Assembly: GCA_023422775.1 (NCBI GenBank)
Contig: JAFAGM010000055.1
Span: 1-21,192, forward strand
From: Pseudomonadota bacterium
GTDB lineage: Bacteria > Pseudomonadota > Alphaproteobacteria > Rhizobiales > Xanthobacteraceae
Direction of reading: 5' to 3'
Length of the DNA: 21,192 bases
This document shows positions 7,983 through 15,300 of the stretch, in pieces. The position numbers were made by a program, and so were the translations under genes. Position 1 is the first letter of the stretch. Each line of letters begins with the position of its first letter. Below the pieces are notes generated by a model. That model was not told the DNA's origin. It saw only the letters and a program-made list of their open reading frames with translations, and did no database searches.

Positions 7983-8687
7983 ATGTTGTTTGCAGGCAAG
8001 AAGGTCGTCGTCGTCGGTGGCTCCTCGGGCATTGGTCTTGCCACCGCGGAAATGGCGAAGCGGGAAGGCGCCGAAATCATCATCGCATCGCGCAACGCCG
8101 AGCGGCTCGACAAGGCGGCCGGGACGCTGAATGCGACTGCGATCCCCGCTGACGTCACCAGCGACGAGAGCGTCGCAGACCTGTTCCGCCGTTGCGGCGA
8201 GGTCGATCATGTCGTGGTCACGGCGGCCCAGCTTCGCACCGGCCCGTTCAAGACAGTGAAGATGGAAGATGTCCGCGCCACGATGGAAGGCAAATTCTGG
8301 GGGGCATGGCGCGTCGCGCAGCAAGCGCAGATCCGCGCCGGCGGATCGCTGACGCTGGTCTCGGGTTTCCTGAGCGTTCGCCCGCGGCCGAACTCGGCGA
8401 TCGTCGGTGCCGCCAACGGCGCGCTGGAATCGCTGGCCCGTGCGCTTGCGCTTGAACTTGCGCCGGTGCGCGTCAACGCGGTATCGCCCGGAATCATCGA
8501 TACGCCGATTCGATCAGCGATGCCGGAAGAGGCACGGCGCGACATGCTGGCGAAGACCGCAGCGGCGTTGCCGGTCGGCCGTGTCGGCGCGGGCGAGGAC
8601 ATTGCGCGGCAAATCCTCAGCTTCATGGCCAACGGCTTTGCCACCGGGTCGATCGTCTATATCGACGGCGGCGCGCTGGTGATCTGA
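7983..8687 (+). CDS. SDR-fold protein lacking the catalytic Tyr and Lys
   Basis: Starting at the ATG after a strong AGGAGG, this encodes 234 residues. The nucleotide-binding glycine motif is present (VGGSSGIGLA, residues 11-20), as is the late SDR motif RVNAVSPGIIDTP (163-175). The active site is not: aligned against the intact SDR elsewhere in this window, the catalytic Tyr is Val141 and the Lys is Asn145, and the NNAG structural motif is replaced by VTAAQ. Some SDR subgroups (for example those resembling Listeria Lin1944) are known to lack these residues, with undetermined function. So it probably binds NAD(P) but cannot use the standard SDR mechanism. Its place between the ThDP enzyme and the cupin suggests a conserved non-redox, regulatory or alternative catalytic role in that pathway; this is inference. 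The frame is open further upstream but overlaps the preceding gene. Confidence 0.9.
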   Translation: MLFAGKKVVVVGGSSGIGLATAEMAKREGAEIIIASRNAERLDKAAGTLNATAIPADVTSDESVADLFRRCGEVDHVVVTAAQLRTGPFKTVKMEDVRATMEGKFWGAWRVAQQAQIRAGGSLTLVSGFLSVRPRPNSAIVGAANGALESLARALALELAPVRVNAVSPGIIDTPIRSAMPEEARRDMLAKTAAALPVGRVGAGEDIARQILSFMANGFATGSIVYIDGGALVI

Positions 8688-8716
8688 TTCTGTTATCTGC
8701 GGCAGGGGAGGCCATC

Positions 8717-9100
8717 ATGGCTTCGGAAAACAACGGCGCCTTCATCCGCAACATCGCCGAAGTGCCGTGGCGGGAATTCCCCAATCATTTCGGCGGTGCG
8801 CTGTCGAAGCCGCTGGTGATGCCGGAGACCGCCGGCTCCCGCCACATCGACTACCGGATTTCGATGTACCAGCCGATGGCGCATGTCGCGCGCCACAGGC
8901 ATGTCGTGCAGGAGCAGATCTATCACGTGCTCGAAGGCGAGGGCCTGATGGAGATTGCCGGCAAGAGCCACGTCGTGCGCAAACACGACTTCATCTTCCT
9001 GCCGCCCGGCGTCGAACACGCGATTTCGAATTCGGGGCTGGTCGATCTGGTGTTCCTGGTGATTACGTCTCCGGTGACGGACGACGAAAAGCCGGTGTGA
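8717..9100 (+). CDS. Small single-domain cupin protein
   Basis: This 127-residue protein contains both cupin motifs. Motif 1 is around 56-76, with His60, His62 and Glu66 as metal ligands and ending in LEGEG. Motif 2 is FLPPGVEHAISNSG (94-107), with His101. All four expected metal ligands are present, so it should fold as one beta-barrel around Fe, Mn or Zn. Single-domain cupins of this size can be isomerases, decarboxylases, dioxygenases or sensors, and the sequence does not separate these. A GGGAGG sits just upstream of the ATG, and the gene begins 29 bases after the SDR-fold gene as the third gene of the ThDP operon. Its stop lies only 6 bases from the convergent stop of the 74-residue gene. 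Confidence 0.88.
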   Translation: MASENNGAFIRNIAEVPWREFPNHFGGALSKPLVMPETAGSRHIDYRISMYQPMAHVARHRHVVQEQIYHVLEGEGLMEIAGKSHVVRKHDFIFLPPGVEHAISNSGLVDLVFLVITSPVTDDEKPV

Positions 9101-9106
9101 TTTCGC

Positions 9107-9331
9107 TCACGCCGCCACGTCCTGCAGCAGCCGTGACGAACCTCTGACCAGTACCTTGCGGCCCTTCGGCGTGATGGCCGGAATATCTTCGTTCATCGCG
9201 GCGAGTTCGAGCGCGATCAGGCCGTCGATCGTGTGCCGGCTCATCCGCACCAGCCGCGAAGCGGGCGTGCGCAATGCCTTCAGTGCTTCCCACTGGTCCG
9301 GCGTCAGGTCGTAGTCGAATTCTTCGCTCAT
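9107..9331 (-). CDS. Conserved small protein, 74 residues, function unknown
   Basis: The ATG has a well-placed GAGG upstream, and the composition is unlike a shadow frame: acidic N-terminus, balanced hydrophobic residues. The protein reads as helices (LTPDQWEALKALRTPASRLV and TIDGLIALELAAMNED) followed by ITPKGRKVL and a short tail. The helix-helix then T-P-K-G-R ending is reminiscent of small winged-helix domains, but I cannot confirm a DNA-binding function. I recall similar small proteins in Bradyrhizobium from general familiarity only. It is convergent with the cupin, and its upstream region holds a strong palindrome. Confidence 0.72.
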   Translation of the reverse strand: MSEEFDYDLTPDQWEALKALRTPASRLVRMSRHTIDGLIALELAAMNEDIPAITPKGRKVLVRGSSRLLQDVAA

Positions 9332-9433
9332 GGTGCCTCGGCAGTCTCGTGGCTTTCGCTCAGGTTCTTGTGGCGCTCATACCGAGCGCACATGAAAATC
9401 GTGCGACTGCAGCGAGTCGGTATTTCGACGCAT

Positions 9434-9457
9434 CGACGATGTGATGTCACATCATCG
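9434..9457. promoter_or_regulatory. Strong 24-base imperfect palindrome, candidate operator
   Basis: The 11-base arms CGACGATGTGA and TCACATCATCG are complementary except at one position, around a TG centre; the inner 7-base arms (GATGTGA/TCACATC) are perfect. It lies about 100 bases upstream of the 74-residue gene. The TGTGA..TCACA halves look CRP-like, but the 2-base spacing does not fit CRP. A dimeric regulator of another family is the likelier binder. Confidence 0.45.
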
Positions 9458-9577
9458 TGTCGTTGGAATCGTTTGAATGTGTCGAATCACACAGTTGGCC
9501 AAAACAAAAAAAGCCGGCACAAAATTGCGTGAGTACGGGTGTCGAAATGGACGCCCAATGGCGGCAACCCCTAAGGC

Positions 9578-9632
9578 GAGATTGCTAACAAAGAGTAAAT
9601 TTCGAGGAGATTACTAACACAGAGTAAATTTC
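9578..9632. repeat. Two 26-base direct repeats in tandem (24/26 identical)
   Basis: Copy 1 is 9578-9603 and copy 2 is 9607-9632, a 29-base period with a 3-base spacer. They differ only at the 7th and 14th bases. Each contains CTAAC followed by GAGTAAATTTC and is AT-rich against its surroundings. Each copy has CTAA and TAAA separated by 7 bases, a loose match to the TTAA-N7-TTAA spacing of CtrA sites, but with a mismatch in each half. Confidence 0.7.
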
Positions 9633-9691
9633 CGCACTGCAGGACGCGGTTCCGCCTGTCCTTGTGCACCTGCGAGATCGCATTGCTACAT

Positions 9692-9788
9692 CGTCATGGC
9701 CGGGCTTGTCCCGGCCATCCACGTCTTTCTTGTTTCTTGCTGACGAAGAGCAAAGACGTCGATGCCCGGCACAAGGCCGGGCATGACG
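9692..9788. repeat. Composite inverted repeat of two mirrored hairpins, dispersed rhizobial type
   Basis: Two 37-base arms (9692-9728 and 9752-9788) are inverted copies, 32/37 identical, around a 23-base centre. Each arm is itself a perfect hairpin: ATGGCCGGG pairs with CCCGGCCAT around CTTGT (9696-9718), and ATGCCCGGC pairs with GCCGGGCAT around ACAAG (9762-9784). Four of the five differences between arms are two swapped base pairs within these hairpins. I recognise this CGTCATGGCCGGG-type sequence as a common intergenic element of Bradyrhizobium and relatives. Lying 22 bases past the SDR operon's end, it may also act as a 3'-end structure. Confidence 0.8.
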
Positions 9789-9810
9789 AGCGTAGTCTTG
9801 AGCGGTCTTG

Positions 9811-10611
9811 CTATCCCCGCCGCACGCTCGAGCCGCCGTCGACCGGCAGTGTTACGCCTGTAATAAAGCTTGCTTCGTCCGACGCGAGAAACAGCGCGGC
9901 GTTGGCGACGTCCCAGCCGGTGCCCATTTTCTGCCGCAGCGGCACCTTGCTGTCGCGATCGGCCTCGACTTCGGCGCGGGTCTTGCCCCACTCGCGGGCG
10001 CGGGTATCGACCGCCATCGGCGTGTTCATCAGGCCCGGCAGGATGACGTTGGCGCGGATGCCGTACTGCGCGTTCTGATAGGCGAGCTGTTCGGTGAAGG
10101 CGATCATCGCCGACTTGGTCGCCTTGTAGGCGACATACGGATAGGTCGTGATCGCCGCCATCGAGGAAATGTTGATGATGGCGCCGCTCTTCTGCGACCG
10201 CATGATCGGGAGCACGTGCTTGGCGGCGAGCACGCAGCTTTTCAGGTTGATCGCCACGCAGCGGTCGAAAGCTTCCTCGGTGATCTGGAGCAGTTCGGCG
10301 TCGCCGCCGGACAGGCTGACGCCGACATTGTTGTGCAGGATGTCGATGCGGCCCCAGCGCGCCATCGCATCCTCCACCATCGCCTTGAGATCGGCGTTCT
10401 TGGTGACGTCGGCCTTGAACGCCGCCGCCGTGCCGTCTTTGGCGGCGATCATGTCGGCGGTTTCCTGCGCTGACGCCAGATTGTGATCGACGCAGAGCAC
10501 CTTGGCGCCCTCGCGCGCGAAGGTCAGCGCGGTGGCGCGGCCGTTGCCGATGCCTTCGCCGGGGCTTTGTCCGGCACCGACGACGATGGCGACACGATCT
10601 TTCAGACGCAT
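9811..10611 (-). CDS. Classical short-chain dehydrogenase/reductase (SDR), intact active site
   Basis: This 266-residue protein is a complete classical SDR. The nucleotide-binding loop is a lengthened glycine motif (VGAGQSPGEGIG, residues 11-22). The second strand ends in VDHN with Asp42, which usually favours NAD over NADP. NNVG (94-97) replaces NNAG conservatively. The catalytic set is Asn122, Ser149/150, Tyr162 and Lys166 (YKATK), and the fold ends with FITGVTLPVDGG. It should oxidise or reduce a hydroxyl/keto group in the cytoplasm. The ATG lies one base after the stop of the carboxymuconolactone-decarboxylase-like gene, with GGAG upstream, so it is translationally linked to it as the last gene of the operon. 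The substrate is unknown; 3-hydroxyacyl-CoA or an aromatic alcohol would suit the neighbours. Confidence 0.9.
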   Translation of the reverse strand: MRLKDRVAIVVGAGQSPGEGIGNGRATALTFAREGAKVLCVDHNLASAQETADMIAAKDGTAAAFKADVTKNADLKAMVEDAMARWGRIDILHNNVGVSLSGGDAELLQITEEAFDRCVAINLKSCVLAAKHVLPIMRSQKSGAIINISSMAAITTYPYVAYKATKSAMIAFTEQLAYQNAQYGIRANVILPGLMNTPMAVDTRAREWGKTRAEVEADRDSKVPLRQKMGTGWDVANAALFLASDEASFITGVTLPVDGGSSVRRG

Positions 10612-10612
10612 T

Positions 10613-11167
10613 TCATTCCACTCCCGGGATCGGGTACTGTTTCAGTACCTCTTTATAATAAGGCTCGTTGTCCATCTTCATCGTCGCCAGCACGCGGACG
10701 ACGGCGCAGTAGAAGGCGATCGTGAGCACGAGGTCGACCATGTGCTCGTCGGAAAGCTCGCGCTTGATCTCGGCGAAGGTCGCGTCCGACATTGCGAGTT
10801 CGCGCACCATCTCACGGGCACCCCTCAAGATGGCCTTCGCCAGCGGTTCGAGGTTCGAGGGCTTGCCCTCGGTCTCGGCCATCAGGGCTACGATGTCGTC
10901 GTCGGTGACGCCGAATTCCTTGCCGATCTTCACGTGATGGGTGAACTCGTATTCGGATTTTTCCATCCAGCCGACCTGGAGGATCGCGAGTTCGCGCAGC
11001 CGCGGATCGAGCTTGCTCTTGAAGCGGATGTAGCCGCCGACGCCGTTGAAGGCGCGCGCCATCTCGGGCGAGTTCACGAGCAGCTTATGAAGGTTCGTGT
11101 TGCGCTTGAGCATGTCGCGGTATTCGGGAGCGACCTGGTCGGCTTCGAGATAGGGCAGGCGGGCCAT
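10613..11167 (-). CDS. Carboxymuconolactone decarboxylase (CMD)/AhpD-like protein
   Basis: From the ATG at 11167, with AAGGA upstream, this encodes 184 residues of all-helical composition. The segment LRELAILQVGWMEKSEYEFTHHVKIGKEFGVTDDDI (58-92) matches the CMD family signature: strand-like ELAIL, then E-Y-E-x-x-x-H-H and a G-[VL]-T-D-x-[ED]I turn. The peroxidase-type CxxC of AhpD is absent (the only cysteine is residue 154), so it is not an AhpD-like thiol peroxidase. Members act in aromatic ring-cleavage pathways or have unknown roles. The frame is open upstream to 11440, but that part overlaps the neighbouring gene and is Arg/Pro/Ser-rich. It lies 40 bases after the MaoC-like gene and one base before the SDR gene, so the three are one transcription unit. 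Confidence 0.87.
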   Translation of the reverse strand: MARLPYLEADQVAPEYRDMLKRNTNLHKLLVNSPEMARAFNGVGGYIRFKSKLDPRLRELAILQVGWMEKSEYEFTHHVKIGKEFGVTDDDIVALMAETEGKPSNLEPLAKAILRGAREMVRELAMSDATFAEIKRELSDEHMVDLVLTIAFYCAVVRVLATMKMDNEPYYKEVLKQYPIPGVE

Positions 11168-11207
11168 TTTCTTGTTGTCCTTATTGGCGATAGCGGGTCG
11201 AGTTCGC

Positions 11208-12152
11208 CTAACCGTAGAGCGCTTTGTGCTCGCGCTCGTAGTTGGCGTAGGAATCCTTGATGCTCGCGAGATTGAGCAACATGGTCGCAACCGGCGCGCC
11301 GTCGGCGCCGAACACGCTGGTACGCACCCACATGCTCTCGGTGCGGCGGCTGCCGCTGAGCGCGACCACCTCGCGTTCGGTGAAATAGTCTTCGCCGGCG
11401 AACAGGGGGCCGCGCAGCAGGCGGATTTCCTGGTCGGCAAACAGCCCGACGGCGGGGCCCCGGACCGGCAGCTTGTCCTCGCGGGCGCGGTACTGAAACA
11501 GCACGCTCAGCATCTCCATGGGGATGATGGCCCGTCCCCAGGGATTGAGCTCTTGCGAATAGTACGCCGAAGGTTCGGTGATCACCTTGAGTTTCTCGGC
11601 CAGCGAAAACGGGTAGAGGTCGCCCATGTTCTGGTCGAAATCCATTCGCACGGTCTGGCGCGCGGTCTTCATGCCGACCTTGAGATCGGCAAGAATGACG
11701 GGATCAGTGAGCGGCTTGAGTTCGCCGAGCCGCCGGTGCAGGGCGGTTTCCGAGCCGTCGCCACCGACGGAAGCCGTGCCGCGCAGGATCTCGGTGCCGT
11801 CGCGCTTGGTCATGCCGATCGCGCAGACCGCCTGGCCCGGCTTCGGCTTTTCGATATTGGCCTGGACTTCCTCGCCCTCGAAGGCGGGGTTGCGATAATG
11901 CGCGGACAGGCACCCGGTCTCGAACCAGGCCTGGCCCCAGATCCGCTCGCACAGCGGCGCGAACTGGCTGAAATGGGTCGGTCCTTCGATGGTGCCGCCC
12001 TGAAATCCGAGCTTCTGGGCGGTTGCGTCGTCATGGATCGAGGCGTGGGAATCGTAGACTTGGGCCTGCAGCATCTGCTTCGGGCTGCGCCATGGCCCGA
12101 CGAGCATATTGTCGCGCTCCAATATCTCCGTTCTGAACGCCGGTTCTGACAT
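11208..12152 (-). CDS. MaoC/hot-dog-like protein, possible hydratase or thioesterase
   Basis: This 314-residue protein looks like a double hot-dog fold. The N-terminal half contains SIHDDATAQKLGFQGGTIEGPTHF (38-61), close in form to the MaoC hydratase segment in which D/N, a small helix and G-x-x-x-x-G-x-x-H line the active site. It continues with SAHYRNPAFEGEEV, the usual strand after the hot-dog helix. The C-terminal half has a weaker match. Relatives hydrate enoyl-CoA esters or are uncharacterised; the catalytic Asp/His pair is plausible at Asp41/42 and His60 but not certain. The ATG has AGGGAGAG upstream. It is the first gene of the minus-strand operon with the CMD-like protein and SDR, and is divergent from the indolepyruvate oxidoreductase gene. 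Confidence 0.7.
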   Translation of the reverse strand: MSEPAFRTEILERDNMLVGPWRSPKQMLQAQVYDSHASIHDDATAQKLGFQGGTIEGPTHFSQFAPLCERIWGQAWFETGCLSAHYRNPAFEGEEVQANIEKPKPGQAVCAIGMTKRDGTEILRGTASVGGDGSETALHRRLGELKPLTDPVILADLKVGMKTARQTVRMDFDQNMGDLYPFSLAEKLKVITEPSAYYSQELNPWGRAIIPMEMLSVLFQYRAREDKLPVRGPAVGLFADQEIRLLRGPLFAGEDYFTEREVVALSGSRRTESMWVRTSVFGADGAPVATMLLNLASIKDSYANYEREHKALYG

Positions 12153-12355
12153 CCCTGAACTCTCCCTTTGCCCGCCAGCGTTTCAAAGAAGCCAGGTTTC
12201 GGCAAGGGGTGGGTGATCATCCCCAGGGAGACTCCGAGATATGTCCTGCGGTGATGGAATCCCGCTGGGCACGCATAGCAAAACCGGTACATTCTGGTCA
12301 CAATTAGACCGGTTCAAAAAGCCGCACGACTGATAGCGCGACGGGGGAACAAACG
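12153..12355. promoter_or_regulatory. Divergent promoter region with paired ACCGGT palindromes
   Basis: This 203-base gap lies between the MaoC-like operon and the oxidoreductase gene. It holds AACCGGT (12282-12288) and ACCGGTT (12308-12314), which form an inverted pair with centres 25 bases apart. GGTC and GACC (12296-12299, 12307-12310) form a smaller inverted repeat between them. This looks like an operator shared by the two directions. TACATT (12288-12293) may be a -10 element for the plus strand, but no good -35 is seen. Confidence 0.45.
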
Positions 12356-15300
12356 ATGGCGTTGATGGAAGTTGGGCTGGACGACAAGTACCGGCTGGAT
12401 GCGAAGCGCATTTTCCTGTCGGGTACGCAGGCGCTGGTCCGCTTGCCGATGTTGCAGCGCGAACGGGATCGGGCGCAGGGCCTCACCACTGCAGGCTTCA
12501 TATCGGGCTACCGCGGCTCGCCGCTCGGCATGTACGACCACGCGCTGTGGCGTGCGAAAAGCTTCCTCAAGCAGCATGACATCGAATTCTCGCCTGGCCT
12601 CAACGAGGACCTGGCAGCGACGGCCGTATGGGGCAGCCAGCAGGTCGGCATGTTCCCGGGCGCCAAGGTCGATGGCGTGTTCGGCATCTGGTACGGCAAG
12701 GGGCCCGGCGTCGACCGTTCCGTCGATGCGCTCAAGCACGCCAACTCGGCCGGGACCTCGCCGAACGGCGGCGTGATTGCGCTCGCCGGCGACGATCACG
12801 GCTGCCAGTCCTCGACGCTCGCCCATCAGAGCGAGCAGGTGTTCGCCGCCGCGCTGATGCCGGTGGTGAATCCGGCGACCCTGCAGGATTATCTCGATCT
12901 CGGCATTCTCGGCTTTGCGCTGTCGCGCTACTCGGGTTGCTGGGTCGGCTTCAAGGCGATTTCGGAGACGGTCGAAAGCTCGGCCTCGATCGTCAGCGAT
13001 CCCGATCGCATCAAGATCATCACGCCCGACGATTTCGAGATGCCGCCGGGCGGGCTCTCGATCCGCTGGCCCGATGCGCCGATGGACCAGGAGCGGCGGC
13101 TGCACGGCCCGAAGATGCAGGCGGTCGCGGCGTTCGCGCGCGTCAATCGCTTCGACCGCATCGTGCTTGATTCAAAACCCGCGCGGCTCGGCATCATGGC
13201 CACCGGCAAGGCCTATCTCGATCTCAGGCAGGCGCTGGCCGATCTCGGCATCACGGATGCGGAGGCGCAGGCGCTGGGACTGCGCATCTACAAGGTCGCG
13301 CTGACCTGGCCGCTGGAAGAGGCCGGCGCGCGGGCGTTCGCGGAGGGGCTGCAGGACGTGCTTGTCGTCGAGGAGAAGCGCGGCTTCATCGAAGACCAGC
13401 TGCTGCGCATTCTTTATAATGTGGACGCATCGAAGCGGCCCTCGGTGGTCGGCAAGCGCGACGAGACCGGCGCCACGCTGCTGCCGAGCGAAGGCGAGTT
13501 GACGCCCACCATGGTGGCGGCGGCCGTCGTCGCGCGGCTGCGCCGGCTCGGCCATCGCAGCCCGGCGCTGGAGCAGCGCCTGGCAAAACTCGAAGCCTTC
13601 GACCGGCCGGCGGAAGGCATCGGCGCCGCCAAGCTGGCGCGCACGCCGTATTTCTGTTCGGGCTGCCCGCACAACACCTCGACCAAAATCCCCGAGGGTA
13701 GCCGCGCGATGGCCGGCATCGGCTGCCACGGCATGGCGCTCTCGGTGCCGAACCGCCGCACCCAGACGATCTCGCATATGGGCGCCGAAGGCGTCACCTG
13801 GATCGGGCAGGCGCCGTTCACCAGCGAACCGCACGTGTTCCAGAATCTCGGCGACGGCACCTACACCCATTCCGGACTGCTGGCGATCCGCGCGGCGGCG
13901 GCGGCCGGCGTCAACATCACCTACAAGATACTTTATAATGACGCGGTGGCGATGACCGGCGGCCAGCCGGCCGAAGGCGGCCTGACGGTGTCGCAGATTG
14001 CGCACCAGGTGGCGGCCGAAGGGGCGAAGCGCCTCGTCATCGTTTCCGACGACCCCGAAAAGTATCCCGCGAATTACTTCCCTTCCGGCGCGACCATCCA
14101 TCACCGCCGCGAACTCGACGCCGTGCAGAAGCTGCTGCGCGAGGTCAAGGGGCTTTCGGTCCTGATCTACGACCAGACCTGCGCCGCCGAGAAGCGCCGC
14201 CGCCGCAAGCGCGGCCTCTATCCGGATCCGGCGAAGCGCGTCTTCATCAATGAGCGCGTCTGCGAGGGCTGCGGCGACTGTTCGCAGGCCTCCAACTGCG
14301 TCTCGGTGCAGCCGCTGGAGACCGAGTTCGGCCGTAAACGTCGCATCGACCAGTCGAACTGCAACAAGGACTTTTCCTGCATCGAGGGCTTCTGCCCGAG
14401 CTTTGTCACCGTGCACGGCGGCAAGCTGCGCAAGGCGGATCGCGCCGCGGCAGACCCGTCGGCGCTGTTCGCCGACCTGCCGGCGCCGGCGATCCCGGCA
14501 CTCGACGGCGCCTACAACATCCTCGTCACCGGCATCGGCGGTACCGGCGTCATCACCATCGGCGCGCTGCTCGGTATGGCCGCCCATGTCGACGGCAAGG
14601 CGTGCTCGACGCTCGACTTCACGGGATTGTCGCAGAAGAACGGCGCGGTCATGAGCCACGTCCGCATCGCGCCGTCGGCGGATGATCTCGCCAATGTCCG
14701 CATCGGCCCCGGCAGCGCCAACCTCATCCTCGGCTGCGACATCGTCGTCGCCACGAGCGTCACGGCGCTGAGCCGCGCCGAACGCGGCGTGACGCGGGCC
14801 GTCGTCAACGCCGACCTGCTGCCGACCGCCAGCTTCGTGATCGATCCCGATATCGATTTCCAGGCGGGCGCGATGCGGGAGGCGCTCAACGAGGCCGTCA
14901 GCGCGACCGATCTCGACATCCTCGACGCCAACGGGCTTGCCACCGCGCTGATGGGCGACAGCATCGCCACCAACTCCTTCATGCTCGGCTTTGCGTTCCA
15001 GCGCGGCGCGATCCCGCTGTCGCTGGAAGCGATCATGAAGGCGATCGACCTCAACGGTGCGGCGATCGATATGAACAAGCTGGCGTTCTCGTGGGGTCGG
15101 CTCGCCGCGCATGACCTGCAGCGCGTGATCAGCGCGGCGAGGTTCAAGAATTCCGGCGCGCAGCCTGCGAAGCGCACGCTCGATGAGAGCATCGCGTTCC
15201 GCGCCAGCTTCCTGACCGATTATCAGGACGAGGCCTATTCGAAGCGCTACCTTTCGGAGGTCGAACGCGTCCGCGCCGCGGAGGCAAAGTCTTCGCCCGG

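Larger units (their letters stand above)
9332..9810. other. 479-base intergenic region with palindromes and repeats
   Basis: No gene is supported here. On the left, ATACCGA (9379-9385) pairs with TCGGTAT (9417-9423), a possible large stem. In the middle lie a strong 24-base palindrome and two near-identical 26-base direct repeats in AT-richer sequence. On the right is a long composite inverted repeat ending 22 bases from the downstream SDR's stop. The region is the 5' side of the 74-residue gene and the 3' side of the minus-strand SDR operon. Confidence 0.6.

Noticed and set aside
9434..9457. CRP/FNR site
   Set aside because: The TGTGA and TCACA halves are present but separated by 2 bases in place of 6, so a CRP-family dimer would not fit.
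11168..11440. N-terminal extension of the carboxymuconolactone-decarboxylase-like protein
   Set aside because: It overlaps the MaoC-like gene almost entirely and reads as Arg/Pro/Ser-rich shadow sequence.
13404..13940. Two identical AT-rich CTTTATAATG stretches inside the oxidoreductase gene, resembling -10 elements
   Set aside because: Both encode the same Ile-Leu-Tyr-Asn peptide in conserved positions and have no -35 partner; codon choice or chance is enough to explain them.
13172..15112. Long minus-strand open frame (646 codons) opposite the oxidoreductase
   Set aside because: Arg/Gly/Asp/Val-rich shadow of a gene with clear ThDP and iron-sulphur motifs.
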